Of a stretch of DNA of 64,000 nucleotides, positions 34,592-43,650 are shown in pieces; the stretch's first letter is position 1, and every line of letters starts with the position of its first letter. The stretch comes from Pseudomonadota bacterium (GTDB taxonomy: Bacteria; Pseudomonadota; Alphaproteobacteria; Sphingomonadales; Sphingomonadaceae). The stretch is taken from contig JAJZTH010000013.1 of NCBI GenBank assembly GCA_021849075.1, forward strand, positions 19,682-83,681, in the 5' to 3' direction. The notes below the pieces were generated by a model that saw only the letters and a list, made by a program, of their open reading frames with translations, was not told where the DNA came from and searched no databases. The translations under genes were made by a program, and so were the position numbers.

Positions 34592-35998
34592 TCAGCCCTC
34601 CAGCTGGCGCAACAGGGCGCGGACGTCGGCATCCATGTCGGGATTGCTTTCGCGCAGCGCCTCGATCGTCTTCACGGCATGAATGACGGTGCTGTGATCG
34701 CGCCCGCCAAAGATGCGGCCGATTTCAGGCAAGGAACGCGGCGTCATCTTCTTGGCGAGATACATGGCCACCTGCCGCGGACGGGCGACGGCGCGGGCGC
34801 GGCGCTTGGAGCGCATTTCCGACGGATCGATCTTGAAATGGGCGGCGCACAGCTTCTGGATTTCGTCGACGGTGATGCGGCGGGCATTGGCGCGCACGGC
34901 GTCCGCCAGCATCTGCTGCGCGAAATCGAGATCGATCGAACGGCCGGTGAGCTGACCATAGGCGACCAGCTTGTTGAAGGCGCCTTCCAGTTCACGCACG
35001 TTCGAGCGAATCGAGCGGGCGAGGAAATCGATCACCGCATCGGGCACCGGCGGATCACCCGCGACGGCGCGCTTCGATTCGAGAATGGCGAGGCGCAGGT
35101 CGAGATCGGCCGGGCGAATATCGGCGACAAGACCGCCCGCCAGACGCGACAGGATGCGCGCATCGATCGATTCGAGCAGTTGGGGCGCGCGGTCGGCGGT
35201 GACGACGATGCGCGCGCCGGTATCGATCAGGTCGTTGATCGTGTGGAGAAATTCCTCCTGCGTCGATCCCTTGCCCGCGATGAACTGGATATCGTCGATC
35301 AGCAACAGCCGGGCCGCGCGCAGACGCCCCTTGAACGCCATCGTCTCATTGGCGCGCATGGCGTTCACAAATTCGACCATGAAGCGTTCGGCCGACATGT
35401 AGAGCACCGGTTCCGAAGGCGAATGGGCGGAAAAGGCCGCCGCGATCGCATGGAGCAGGTGGGTTTTGCCCTGGCCGGTGTTGCCGTGAATGAAGAGCGG
35501 CGTGAAACGGGGCTGCGCCTCGCCCGCCATCGCCTGCGCGGCGGAGAAGGCAAGCCGGTTGGTGTCGCCGACGACGAAGTCGGCAAAGCCGTGCCGGGGC
35601 AGGAAATTGGAGGCGATCGGCGTTTCGACCGGCGCGGCGGCCGCCGCCGATTCGACATGCACGACTTCCAGCAGGCGCGGGCCGGTGGCGTCGGGCGCCC
35701 GGCGCAGGCGCACTTCGCGCACGCCGACCCCTGCGCTGCGCCAGGCCATGCGCAGACGGTCGCCAAACTGGCCGCCGACGAAATTGGCGCTGAAATCGGT
35801 GGCGACCAGCAGGTCCAGCGTTTGCGAATCGACGCAATAGTCACCAAGCCGCACGGGCTTGAGCCATTGATCGAACATGCGTGCGCCCAGGTCGCGGCGC
35901 AGACCGGCGCGGATGCTGGTCCAGGCGGATTCCAGGCTCTCATCGGCCTGGCGCACCTGTCCATCCTCCCAACCTGCCACGCGAACAACATCCTTCAT
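34592..35998 (-). CDS. dnaA: chromosomal replication initiator protein DnaA
   Basis: A 468-residue DnaA. N-terminal DnaB-binding domain (WTSIRAGLRRDLGARMFDQW), variable linker, AAA+ domain (Walker A GNTGQGKTHL, Walker B LLLIDDIQFI, sensor regions in ARILSRLAGGL), and the C-terminal DNA-binding helix-turn-helix with GGRDHSTVIHAV, the DnaA signature. ATG 35998 is taken: family sequence begins WEDGQVRQ shortly after it. rpsT lies upstream on the same strand, the usual rpsT-dnaA neighbour pair of Alphaproteobacteria. I see no cluster of DnaA boxes in the flanks. Confidence 0.97.
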   Translation of the reverse strand: MKDVVRVAGWEDGQVRQADESLESAWTSIRAGLRRDLGARMFDQWLKPVRLGDYCVDSQTLDLLVATDFSANFVGGQFGDRLRMAWRSAGVGVREVRLRRAPDATGPRLLEVVHVESAAAAAPVETPIASNFLPRHGFADFVVGDTNRLAFSAAQAMAGEAQPRFTPLFIHGNTGQGKTHLLHAIAAAFSAHSPSEPVLYMSAERFMVEFVNAMRANETMAFKGRLRAARLLLIDDIQFIAGKGSTQEEFLHTINDLIDTGARIVVTADRAPQLLESIDARILSRLAGGLVADIRPADLDLRLAILESKRAVAGDPPVPDAVIDFLARSIRSNVRELEGAFNKLVAYGQLTGRSIDLDFAQQMLADAVRANARRITVDEIQKLCAAHFKIDPSEMRSKRRARAVARPRQVAMYLAKKMTPRSLPEIGRIFGGRDHSTVIHAVKTIEALRESNPDMDADVRALLRQLEG

Positions 35999-36373
35999 TC
36001 TTGTCGACCCACCAAAGCTATGCCCCCCGTTTTCGGGCAGGAAAACACGACGCAAGAAGCCTCCACCGGAAACGCCCCCGCTTCCCGAGTTCCTTGCGAC
36101 AAACGATCTCACATGACGGCCGCTGAGGTGATTCGACGGCGACCGGATTTCAAAAATAGACGGGGCTGCTTCGCCGGATCAAGGCCGCCCCGGTTCAAAA
36201 AAGTGAAATAAAGCCGTTGACTCGGCAAACGCACGGAAAAGCCCGGAAAATCAAATTACCGTTATTTTCCAATGTCTTATTTTTGAAGCTTTATGGTGCA
36301 CCGCGTCGAATCGCGGGAATTGCGCGGGTGTCAAAGATGACGGCAATCATGACAGCATTGTTAAGGTACGACG
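35999..36373 (-). promoter_or_regulatory. dnaA upstream region
   Basis: About 375 bases without a gene between rpsT and dnaA. It includes an A/T-rich patch at 36245-36295, unusual for this DNA. A minus-strand TTGACA at 36334-36329 with ATTCGA 17 bases further is a weak promoter candidate for dnaA. I found no TTATCCACA-type boxes, so I do not call an origin here. Confidence 0.4.
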
Positions 36374-36407
36374 AAAAGCCCGCTCTGGCGAACCAGAGCG
36401 GGCTTTT
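36374..36407 (-). terminator. terminator after rpsT
   Basis: A perfect stem of about 15 bp (AAAAGCCCGCTCTGG and complement) with a 4-base loop and T-runs on either strand, 26 bases after the rpsT stop. This suggests that dnaA has its own promoter rather than being transcribed with rpsT. Confidence 0.85.
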
Positions 36408-36432
36408 AAAGTCTTGCGAAGCCGGAAAAGGC

Positions 36433-36696
36433 TTAGGCGAGCGCGCCGACAGCCTTGGTCAGGCGGCCAAACTTGCGAGCTGCGGTATTCTTGTGCAGCA
36501 CGCCGCGGGCAACGCCGCGAGCCAGTTCGGGCTGGACGGTCTGGAGCGCGGTCGCAGCGGCGGCCTTGTCACCGGCGGTGATGGCGGCTTCCACCTTCTT
36601 CACCAGGGTGCGGATCCGGCTGATGCGGGCGCCATTGATTGCGGCGCGACGCTCATTGCGACGGATGCGCTTCTTGGCTTGCGGCGTATTGGCCAT
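36433..36696 (-). CDS. rpsT: 30S ribosomal protein S20
   Basis: An 87-residue, strongly basic S20: [20 protein letters not shown] at the N-terminus, [19 protein letters not shown] in the middle, and [19 protein letters not shown] at the end. It binds 16S rRNA early in 30S assembly. Terminator directly downstream; dnaA follows. Confidence 0.97.
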   Translation of the reverse strand: MANTPQAKKRIRRNERRAAINGARISRIRTLVKKVEAAITAGDKAAAATALQTVQPELARGVARGVLHKNTAARKFGRLTKAVGALA

Positions 36697-36812
36697 TCTA
36701 TTCCTCGGTTCTCGTCAAATCTCGGGAAGAGGCCAATCGACGATCCGATCTGCCTCGTGAAGGTGCGCCCCTTACAGAGTATCCGGGCGGGCGTCAACGG
36801 GTGTGCGGCGCG

Positions 36813-37625
36813 CTATTTCTGGCATTTCGGGCAGAAGAAGGTGGATCGCCCACCATCGACCCGGCGCTGAACCGTCCCGCCACAGCCGCACGACTCGCCC
36901 TCACGCCCGTAGACGCGCCATTGTTTGGAAAAATAGCCCAGTTCGCCGTCGGGCCGCGCATAATCGCGCAGGGTGGAGCCGCCAGCGACGATCGCGGCGG
37001 ACAGAACGTCGCGAATCGCCTGCACCAGCAGGGCGAGTCGCGGCCGGCCGATCTTGCCCGCCGCCCGAGTCGGGGCGATGCCCGCCATGTTGAGCGCTTC
37101 GCACACATAGATATTGCCAAGCCCGGCGACGATCCGCTGATCGAGCAGCGCGGCCTTGATCGACGTCGCCTTGCCCGCAAGCGCGGCGGCCAGCATCGCG
37201 ACGTCGAAATCCGGCCCCAGCGGCTCCGGCCCCATGCGGGTGAAGGGGGCATAGCCGGTCCACATATCCGACCGCACCAGATCGAGCGATCCGAACCGGC
37301 GCGGATCGTTGAGCGAGAGAAGATGCCCCCGCCCCGTTTCCAGCAGCAGATGGTCATGCGCGCCGATCTCCGTGGGATCGATGCGCCAGCGCCCCGACAT
37401 GCCGAGGTGAAAGATCATCATGTCGCCCCGGTCGGTTTCGATGAGGCCATATTTGGCGCGGCGCGACAGGCCCGTCACCCGCGCGCCGGTCATCCGCTGG
37501 CGCAGGTCGACGGGAATCGGAAAGCGCAGGTCCGCACGGCGCGGTTCGACCCGCGTCAGCACATCACCCAACAGGACGGAGCGCAGCCCCGCAACGGTGG
37601 TTTCGACTTCGGGAAGCTCAGGCAT
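36813..37625 (-). CDS. mutM: formamidopyrimidine-DNA glycosylase
   Basis: A 270-residue base-excision repair enzyme that removes 8-oxoguanine and formamidopyrimidines. The N-terminal MPELPEVET carries the catalytic Pro2 and Glu3 (after Met removal). LSRRAKYGL holds the conserved lysine, and the H2TH region shows GLGNIYVCEALNMAGI. The C-terminal zinc finger reads CGCGGTVQRRVDGGRSTFF then CPKC: its first pair is spaced C-x-C rather than the usual C-x2-C. ATG 37625 is fixed by the Pro2 requirement. Divergent from ubiE (82 bp). Confidence 0.96.
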   Translation of the reverse strand: MPELPEVETTVAGLRSVLLGDVLTRVEPRRADLRFPIPVDLRQRMTGARVTGLSRRAKYGLIETDRGDMMIFHLGMSGRWRIDPTEIGAHDHLLLETGRGHLLSLNDPRRFGSLDLVRSDMWTGYAPFTRMGPEPLGPDFDVAMLAAALAGKATSIKAALLDQRIVAGLGNIYVCEALNMAGIAPTRAAGKIGRPRLALLVQAIRDVLSAAIVAGGSTLRDYARPDGELGYFSKQWRVYGREGESCGCGGTVQRRVDGGRSTFFCPKCQK

Positions 37626-37707
37626 GCGTCCCATCTAGTTATAGGCAGGCAGAATAACCAGCTTCATGGCTGGAACAGCGCCGCATCTGTGTCTAGAGGA
37701 ACTCCCC

Positions 37708-38439
37708 ATGAGCGAAACAGCATCCTTCGGCTATCGCGACGTCGATGCCGCCGACAAGGCGGGCATGGTCCGCGAAGTCTTTTCCAACGTCGCAGCCAAA
37801 TATGACCTGATGAACGACGCCATGTCGGCGGGCGCGCATCGGTTATGGAAGGATCAGTTCGTCAAGCGCGTAAAGCCGCGCGCGGGCGAGCAGATACTGG
37901 ACATGGCCGGCGGCACCGGCGACATCGCGTTCCGCATGCACAAACATGGCGCGCATGTCACCGTGTCCGACATCAACCCGGAAATGCTGGCCGTGGGGGT
38001 CGAGCGGGCGCAGAAGAAGAAGCTTGAGGGCCTGATCTGGTCCGAGCAGAATGCCGAGACGCTGACATTCGGCGACCGGGAATTCGACGCCTATACGATC
38101 GCGTTCGGCATCCGCAACGTGACCCATATCGATCAGGCGCTGCGCGAGGCGAACCGGGTGCTGAAATTTGGCGGGCGATTTTTTTGCCTGGAATTTTCCA
38201 CCACGACATGGCCGGGCTTTTCCGACGTCTATGACGTCTATTCGCACAAGCTGGTGCCGCAGTTGGGCAAGCTGTTCGCCAATGATGCCGACAGCTATCG
38301 CTATCTGATCGAATCGATCCGCCGTTTCCCGCCAATGCCGAAATTCGAAGCCATGATCCGCGACGCCGGATTCGTGAACACGAAGGTCGAACCGATATTG
38401 GGCGGGCTGGTGGCGATCCATTCGGGCTGGAAGATTTGA
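37708..38439 (+). CDS. ubiE: demethylmenaquinone/ubiquinone C-methyltransferase
   Basis: A 243-residue SAM-dependent methyltransferase that adds the C-methyl in ubiquinone synthesis. Motifs: VFSNVAAKYDLMNDAMSAGA, LDMAGGTGDIAFRM (SAM site), YTIAFGIRNVTHIDQALRE, and the C-terminal FEAMIRDAGF. AGAGGA precedes ATG 37708. It is the first gene of the unit ubiE-ubiB-coaBC-dut-moeB-dsrE, all closely spaced or overlapping. Confidence 0.97.
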   Translation: MSETASFGYRDVDAADKAGMVREVFSNVAAKYDLMNDAMSAGAHRLWKDQFVKRVKPRAGEQILDMAGGTGDIAFRMHKHGAHVTVSDINPEMLAVGVERAQKKKLEGLIWSEQNAETLTFGDREFDAYTIAFGIRNVTHIDQALREANRVLKFGGRFFCLEFSTTTWPGFSDVYDVYSHKLVPQLGKLFANDADSYRYLIESIRRFPPMPKFEAMIRDAGFVNTKVEPILGGLVAIHSGWKI

Positions 38440-38446
38440 AGCCCGC

Positions 38447-39988
38447 ATGACCGCGCATATCACGCACGCCCTTCGCCTTCTGAAATGGGGGCGCACACTC
38501 GCGCGGCACGGCGCGCTGCGCGGCATCGAACGCGACCCGCTGGCACCATCCATGGTGAGGCGCGGCGCCCGCATATTGCGCTTTGGCGCGCGCCTGCCCA
38601 AACAGCCGCGCTATGCCGACGCCTTCCAGTCAATCGGCCCGGCTGCGATCAAATTGGGCCAGACGCTGGCGACCCGGCCCGATCTGGTCGGCGACGAAGC
38701 GGCGAACGATCTGCTGCGGTTGCAGGACGCCCTGCCTCCTGTGCCGTTCGAGACGATCCGGGCGCAGGTCGAACAAAGTTTCGGCCGACCGCTGGAGCAG
38801 GTCTATAGCCGCTTTGACGAAGAACCGGTCGGCGCGGCCTCCATCGCACAGGTGCATCGCGCGGTCACGACCGATGGCCGCGACGTCGCGGTCAAGGTGA
38901 TCCGCCCCGGCGTGATCGACAAGTTCACCCGCGACATCCAGACCTATGAATGGGCCGCCGCCCATGTCGAAATGCTGGGCGGCGAGATTGCCCGGCTGCG
39001 CCCGCGCCTGGTGATCGCCAACATGAAGCGCTGGACCGCGCGGGAACTGGACCTGCGGCGCGAAGCGGCTTCCGCCTCTGAACTCAGCGAAGCAATGGAG
39101 GCGATGCCGGGATATCGCATCCCCGCCATCGACTGGGACCGCACGACCGGCAAGGTCATGACGATGGAGTGGATCGACGGGATCAAGATTTCCGATCGCG
39201 ACGCCCTGATCGCGGCGGGCCATGATGTGAAGGATATCGCCGCTCGTCTGGTCAACGCCTTCCTGCGGCAGGCGATTGCGGAGGGCTTCTTCCATGCCGA
39301 CATGCATCAGGGGAACCTGTTCGTTTGCCCCAATGGCGATATCGTAGCGATCGATTTCGGCATCATGGGCCGGATCGACCGGCGCGCGCGCATGTGGCTG
39401 GCGGAGATTCTCTACGGCCTGATCACCGGCAATTATAAGCGCGTCGCGGAAATCCATTTCGAGGCGCAATATGTGCCCGCCCATCATAATGTCGCCGAAT
39501 TCGCCACCGCCCTGCGCGCGGTGGGCGAACCGATGCGCGGCAAGCCGGTGCGCGAACTGTCGGTCGGCGGGATGCTGGACGGCCTCTTCGCCATCACCCG
39601 CGATTTCGACATGCAGACCCAGCCGCATTTGCTGCTGCTCCAGAAGACGATGGTCATGGTGGAGGGCGTGGCGACCGCGCTCGATCCCGACATCAACCTG
39701 TGGGAGACGAGCGGCCCCTATGTAAAGAGTTGGCTGCGCGACGAACTGGGACCGGAGGCGAAGGCGGCCGACACGCTGATCGAAAACTGGCGCACGCTCC
39801 AGCGGCTGCCGGGCCTGGTCAAGCGGATCGAGGACGCCTTCCCCGAAAAGGGCGGCGCACCGCCCCCGCCCCCGCTGGGGGATGTGAAGCTGATCCGCGT
39901 GGGCGGCGGCTGGCGCTATGCGGCGGTGGCCGTGATTGCGGCAGCGGCTGGCGTGCTGGGCGCGGCGCTCCTACATCTGCATCTATGA
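38447..39988 (+). CDS. ubiB: UbiB family ubiquinone biosynthesis kinase-like protein
   Basis: A 513-residue UbiB/ABC1 atypical kinase-like protein. It has the KxGQ motif (IKLGQTLATRPDLV), an A-rich loop (EEPVGAASIAQVHRA), VAVKVIRPGV, FHADMHQGNLFV (catalytic loop) and AIDFGIMGRID (metal loop), plus two C-terminal membrane spans. It is needed for ubiquinone synthesis, probably by extracting precursors from the membrane through ATP hydrolysis. Starts seven bases after ubiE; its stop overlaps the coaBC start (ATGA). Confidence 0.96.
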   Translation: MTAHITHALRLLKWGRTLARHGALRGIERDPLAPSMVRRGARILRFGARLPKQPRYADAFQSIGPAAIKLGQTLATRPDLVGDEAANDLLRLQDALPPVPFETIRAQVEQSFGRPLEQVYSRFDEEPVGAASIAQVHRAVTTDGRDVAVKVIRPGVIDKFTRDIQTYEWAAAHVEMLGGEIARLRPRLVIANMKRWTARELDLRREAASASELSEAMEAMPGYRIPAIDWDRTTGKVMTMEWIDGIKISDRDALIAAGHDVKDIAARLVNAFLRQAIAEGFFHADMHQGNLFVCPNGDIVAIDFGIMGRIDRRARMWLAEILYGLITGNYKRVAEIHFEAQYVPAHHNVAEFATALRAVGEPMRGKPVRELSVGGMLDGLFAITRDFDMQTQPHLLLLQKTMVMVEGVATALDPDINLWETSGPYVKSWLRDELGPEAKAADTLIENWRTLQRLPGLVKRIEDAFPEKGGAPPPPPLGDVKLIRVGGGWRYAAVAVIAAAAGVLGAALLHLHL

Positions 39989-41223
39989 CTCAGCAGCGCG
40001 TCCTTCTTATCATTTCCGGCGGCATTGCCGCCTATAAATCGCTCGAACTGGTGCGGCTGCTGCGCAAGCGCGGGATCGCGGTGCGGGCGGTGTTGACACA
40101 AAGCGCGGCGCAGTTCGTGACGCCGCTGTCGCTGGGCGTGCTGACCGAAGATCAGGTGTATGAGGATCTGTTCGATCTGAAGGCCGAGCGCGAGATCGGG
40201 CATATCCAGCTTAGCCGTCAGGCCGATCTGGTGGTCGTCGCGCCCGCCACCGCCAATATTCTGGCCAAGATGGCGAACGGCATTGCGGACGATCTGGCGA
40301 CCACATTGCTGCTGGCCACCGACAAGCCGGTGCTGGCGGTGCCCGCCATGAATGTGCGCATGTGGCATCACAAGGCCACCCAGCGGAACCTCAATCAGTT
40401 GCGCGCCGACGGCGTGCAGGTGATGGAGCCGGATGACGGCGCGATGGCGTGCGGCGAATTCGGCAAGGGCCGCCTGCCCGAGCCGGAGGCGATTGCGGCG
40501 GAGATTGAGCGGCTTCTTTCCTCCGTTCGCCCGGAACCTGTTGAGGCGCCAACGGATATTTTGAACGGACGCCATATCCTGATCACCGCCGGGCCGACGC
40601 ATGAGCCGATCGACCCGGTGCGCTACATCGCCAATCGATCGTCGGGCAAGCAGGGCTTCGCCATCGCCGCCGCCGCGGCACGGGCCGGGGCGCGGGTGAC
40701 TTTGGTCGCGGGGCCGGTGCATCTGCCCACGCCGGCGGGCGTCGATCGCGTGGATGTGGAAACCGCACGCGACATGCTGGCGGCGGTTGAAGCGGCCCTG
40801 CCCGCCGACGCGGCGATCATGGTCGCGGCCGTGGCCGACTGGCGCACGGCCGACGCCGCCGACCAGAAGCTGAAGAAGGACGGATCTGGACGGCCCGCGC
40901 CGCTGACGCTGGTCGAAAATCCCGATATTCTCGCAACCCTGGGCCATCATGCGCAGCGCCCCGCCTTGCTGGTCGGCTTTGCCGCCGAAACGCAGAAGAT
41001 CGCCGAGCATGCGCAGGCCAAGCTTGCGAAGAAGCGCGCGGACTGGATCGTCGCCAATGACGTATCGGGTCCCCCCGGAACAAGTGTAATGGGCGGCGAC
41101 GCCAACACCGTACAGATCGTCACCGCCGCCGGCATCGAATCCTGGCCCAGCCTGCCCAAGGGGGAGGTGGCCGACAAACTCATCGAAAAGGTTGCCCATG
41201 CCCTCTCCTCTCCACGCGATTGA
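39985..41223 (+). CDS. coaBC: bifunctional phosphopantothenoylcysteine decarboxylase/synthetase
   Basis: A 412-residue CoaBC. The N-terminal flavin decarboxylase ([30 protein letters not shown] with the PXMNXXMW motif; [13 protein letters not shown] with the lid cysteine) spans residues 1-180. The C-terminal synthetase starts at [20 protein letters not shown]. It makes 4'-phosphopantetheine for coenzyme A. The linker between the halves ([18 protein letters not shown]) is encoded by bases that resemble the family 1 palindromic repeat (40523-40568). Confidence 0.97.
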   Translation: MTQQRVLLIISGGIAAYKSLELVRLLRKRGIAVRAVLTQSAAQFVTPLSLGVLTEDQVYEDLFDLKAEREIGHIQLSRQADLVVVAPATANILAKMANGIADDLATTLLLATDKPVLAVPAMNVRMWHHKATQRNLNQLRADGVQVMEPDDGAMACGEFGKGRLPEPEAIAAEIERLLSSVRPEPVEAPTDILNGRHILITAGPTHEPIDPVRYIANRSSGKQGFAIAAAAARAGARVTLVAGPVHLPTPAGVDRVDVETARDMLAAVEAALPADAAIMVAAVADWRTADAADQKLKKDGSGRPAPLTLVENPDILATLGHHAQRPALLVGFAAETQKIAEHAQAKLAKKRADWIVANDVSGPPGTSVMGGDANTVQIVTAAGIESWPSLPKGEVADKLIEKVAHALSSPRD

Positions 41224-41659
41224 CATCAAGCTGAAGCGCCTGCCCCATGGCGAGGGGCTGCCCGTCCCTGCCTATGCCACCGCGCACGCCGCCGGCATGG
41301 ATGTGGTGTCGGCCGAGGAACTGGTGCTGGCGCCCGGCGGACGCCATGCGGTGGCGACCGGCTTTGCGATGGCCATCCCCGAAGGTTATGAGGTGCAGGT
41401 GCGCCCGCGTTCCGGCCTGGCGCTGAAGCATGGCATCAGCCTGCCCAACACGCCCGGCACGATTGACGCGGATTATCGTGGCGAATTGAAGATCATCCTC
41501 ATCAACCTGGGCGATCAGCCCTTCCCGATCGCGCGCGGCGACCGGATCGCGCAGCTGGTGGCGGCCCCAGTGCAGCTTGCCAGCTTCACGGAAGTCGATA
41601 GTCTGGACGACACCGCCCGGGGACAGGGCGGTTTCGGTTCGACAGGTGTTGCCTCATGA
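41198..41659 (+). CDS. dut: deoxyuridine 5'-triphosphate nucleotidohydrolase
   Basis: A 153-residue trimeric dUTPase: dUTP to dUMP and PPi. All five motifs are present, including [48 protein letters not shown], and the C-terminal [13 protein letters not shown] 41198 lies 26 bases inside the 3' end of coaBC; a TTG at 41192 is less likely. Its stop overlaps the moeB start (ATGA). Confidence 0.97.
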   Translation: MPSPLHAIDIKLKRLPHGEGLPVPAYATAHAAGMDVVSAEELVLAPGGRHAVATGFAMAIPEGYEVQVRPRSGLALKHGISLPNTPGTIDADYRGELKIILINLGDQPFPIARGDRIAQLVAAPVQLASFTEVDSLDDTARGQGGFGSTGVAS

Positions 41660-42423
41660 TGCTGACCGACGATCAACTGGATCGTTATGCGCGCCATATC
41701 GTGCTGAAGGAGATTGGCGGAGCGGGACAGGCCCGGCTGCTGGGCGCGGATGTCGCGGTGATCGGCGCGGGCGGCATTGGCAGCCCGGCGATCCTTTATC
41801 TGGCCGCGGCCGGTGTCGGCACGATCCGCGTGATCGATCATGACGCGGTGTCACTGTCCAACCTGCAACGCCAGATATTGTTCGGCGCAGCCGACATTGG
41901 CGCGCCCAAGGCCGAAGCGGCGATGGCGGCGGTGGCGCGGATCAATCCCGACGTGAAGCTGATCCCCATCAACGCGCGGATCGACGCCAGCAATGCAGAC
42001 CTCATCCTGCGCGAGGCCGATGTGGTGCTGGACGGATGCGACAATTTCGACACGCGCCTGACCGTGGCGGACGCAGCGCAGCGCCTGCGCATTCCACTGG
42101 TGTCGGCGGCCGTCGGCCCGTTCGAAGGGCAGTTGGCGACCTATCGCGGCTGGGAAGAGGACAAGCCCTGCTATCGCTGCCTGGTCGGCGCGCCGCAGGA
42201 TGCGCCCGAGCGCAATTGCGCCGAAACCGGCGTGATCGGCGCGCTGACCGGGGTGATGGGCAGCCTGGCCGCGCTGGAAGTGATCCGCGCGCTCGTCCCC
42301 TTTGGCGCGGATATGACGGGCCGGTTGCTGATCGCCGACCTGCTGTCCATGCGCTTTCGCACGCTGGATGTGGCGAAAGATCCCGCCTGCCCCGGCTGCG
42401 CGGTGGAATTATGCGTCCCTTGA
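41656..42423 (+). CDS. moeB: HesA/MoeB/ThiF family adenylyltransferase
   Basis: A 255-residue E1-like enzyme. The ATP site is [20 protein letters not shown]; further marks are [32 protein letters not shown] and two zinc-ligand pairs (CYRC and CPGC). The catalytic-type segment [20 protein letters not shown] follows. It should adenylate the C-terminal glycine of a sulfur carrier (MoaD or ThiS). There is no C-terminal rhodanese domain. ATG 41656 overlaps the dut stop. Confidence 0.92.
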   Translation: MMLTDDQLDRYARHIVLKEIGGAGQARLLGADVAVIGAGGIGSPAILYLAAAGVGTIRVIDHDAVSLSNLQRQILFGAADIGAPKAEAAMAAVARINPDVKLIPINARIDASNADLILREADVVLDGCDNFDTRLTVADAAQRLRIPLVSAAVGPFEGQLATYRGWEEDKPCYRCLVGAPQDAPERNCAETGVIGALTGVMGSLAALEVIRALVPFGADMTGRLLIADLLSMRFRTLDVAKDPACPGCAVELCVP

Positions 42424-42776
42424 CGATCGTCGTCACGGCCGCCGATGCGGAGCGGCTGCGCGGCGCGCTGGTGCTGGCGGCGGCGCAGGCCGCGCTCGGC
42501 GGGCGGGCGACGCTGTTTCTGCAACTGGACGCCGTCGCTCTGCTGCGCGCGCCGATCGTTGCGCCGCAGGACATGGCCCATCAGGCGGCGGGATTGCCGT
42601 CGCTTGCCACGCTGATCGCGGAGGCGCTGGCGCTGGATGTCGCGATCATCGCCTGCCAGAGCGGCATGGCGCTGGCGGGCATGACGACCGACGATCTGCC
42701 CCATGGTGTGCAAAGTGGCGGGCCGATCGGCCTGCTGGAGCAACTGGACGATGCAGCCCGATTGGTGCTTGTTTGA
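42411..42776 (+). CDS. DsrE family protein
   Basis: A 121-residue DsrE/F-like protein: [20 protein letters not shown] at the start, AALGGRATLFLQLDAVALL, and ALDVAIIACQSGMALAGMTT with a single conserved cysteine (Cys82). Family members relay sulfur as persulfides or bind thiols. Start ATG 42411 lies inside the last codons of moeB (13-base overlap), so it is translated with a sulfur-carrier-activating enzyme. That fits a sulfur role but does not prove one. Confidence 0.82.
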   Translation: MRPLTIVVTAADAERLRGALVLAAAQAALGGRATLFLQLDAVALLRAPIVAPQDMAHQAAGLPSLATLIAEALALDVAIIACQSGMALAGMTTDDLPHGVQSGGPIGLLEQLDDAARLVLV

Positions 42777-42779
42777 AAT

Positions 42780-42959
42780 TCAGCGAATGACCGGCAGATA
42801 GCGCCAGAGTTGGCGCGGGGCATCGGCGCCCGGCGTGATGCGACTATAAGAGGTCACGGCATCATCCGTCCGCAATCCGGGCATCAGGCCAATATGTGCT
42901 GCCCCCCAAAAGGCGACGAAACAGAGCAAGGCCGTCGCCGCAACGCGCATAGTCTTCAT
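42780..42959 (-). CDS. small membrane or exported protein, unknown
   Basis: A 59-residue protein with one hydrophobic segment ([20 protein letters not shown]) followed by a polar tail ([19 protein letters not shown]). Support comes from a very strong ribosome site (GGAGGAGG) nine bases before ATG 42959 and from its place 79 bases after the ExbD gene on the same strand. No family recognised. Confidence 0.6.
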   Translation of the reverse strand: MKTMRVAATALLCFVAFWGAAHIGLMPGLRTDDAVTSYSRITPGADAPRQLWRYLPVIR

Positions 42960-43038
42960 CGTTCCGCCTCCTCCTTTCCGTCGGCTCGTCCTAGCCTCTC
43001 TGCAAGGTGCGGACAAGCCGATGGGAAGAGCGGAGCCT

Positions 43039-43473
43039 TCAGAATTGCTGGTAGCGTTCGTTTCCGACAAAACCCAGATTGGTGACGCCGGATCGTTTGA
43101 TGTCGGCCAGCACTTCATCGACCGTGACATAGCGGGCGGCGGCATTCGGCTGGAACTGGAGTTCCGGCTCCACCGGCAGGCGGAGCGATGCCGCCAGATA
43201 ACGGCGCAAGGTCATCCGGTCGATCGCCGCGCCATTCCAACGGATCACGCCGTCCGCATCGATGCCGACCCTGTTCTTGACCGGGTCCATCCTGATGGGA
43301 ATTTCCTTCGCCTGCCCCGGCAGGTCGACGCCGACGCTGTGCGTCTGGATCGGGATGGTGATGATGAACATGATCAGCAGCACCAGCATCACATCGATCA
43401 ACGGAGTGGTGTTCATATCGGACAAGGGCGCATCCCCGGCGCCCGACTGGGGTCTTGCGAAGCTCAAAGCCAT
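43039..43473 (-). CDS. exbD: ExbD/TolR family protein
   Basis: A 144-residue ExbD/TolR: cytoplasmic N-terminus, [20 protein letters not shown] with the conserved Asp of the proton path in the transmembrane helix, then a periplasmic domain ([35 protein letters not shown]). It works with an ExbB/TolQ partner to drive TonB- or Tol-dependent outer membrane processes, but no partner gene is next to it in this window. Confidence 0.92.
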   Translation of the reverse strand: MALSFARPQSGAGDAPLSDMNTTPLIDVMLVLLIMFIITIPIQTHSVGVDLPGQAKEIPIRMDPVKNRVGIDADGVIRWNGAAIDRMTLRRYLAASLRLPVEPELQFQPNAAARYVTVDEVLADIKRSGVTNLGFVGNERYQQF

Positions 43474-43650
43474 AAAGTCCCTCCTGTGATTGATAATGAT
43501 ATATCAACACATAAATCATGCCCGCGACCGACCGCTTTGGCAAGCGCCCTTCTATTGGCCCCTTCTATTGACAGTGCGGGCGGCCCATTTATGGGGAAGG
43601 CGCGGCTTTTTAGGGCCGCGCAACCTGACAATTTCACAGAAAGACCTCCC

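Noticed and set aside
35999..36432. Replication origin next to dnaA
   Set aside because: Only one A/T-rich patch and no DnaA-box cluster; in Alphaproteobacteria the origin is often not beside dnaA.
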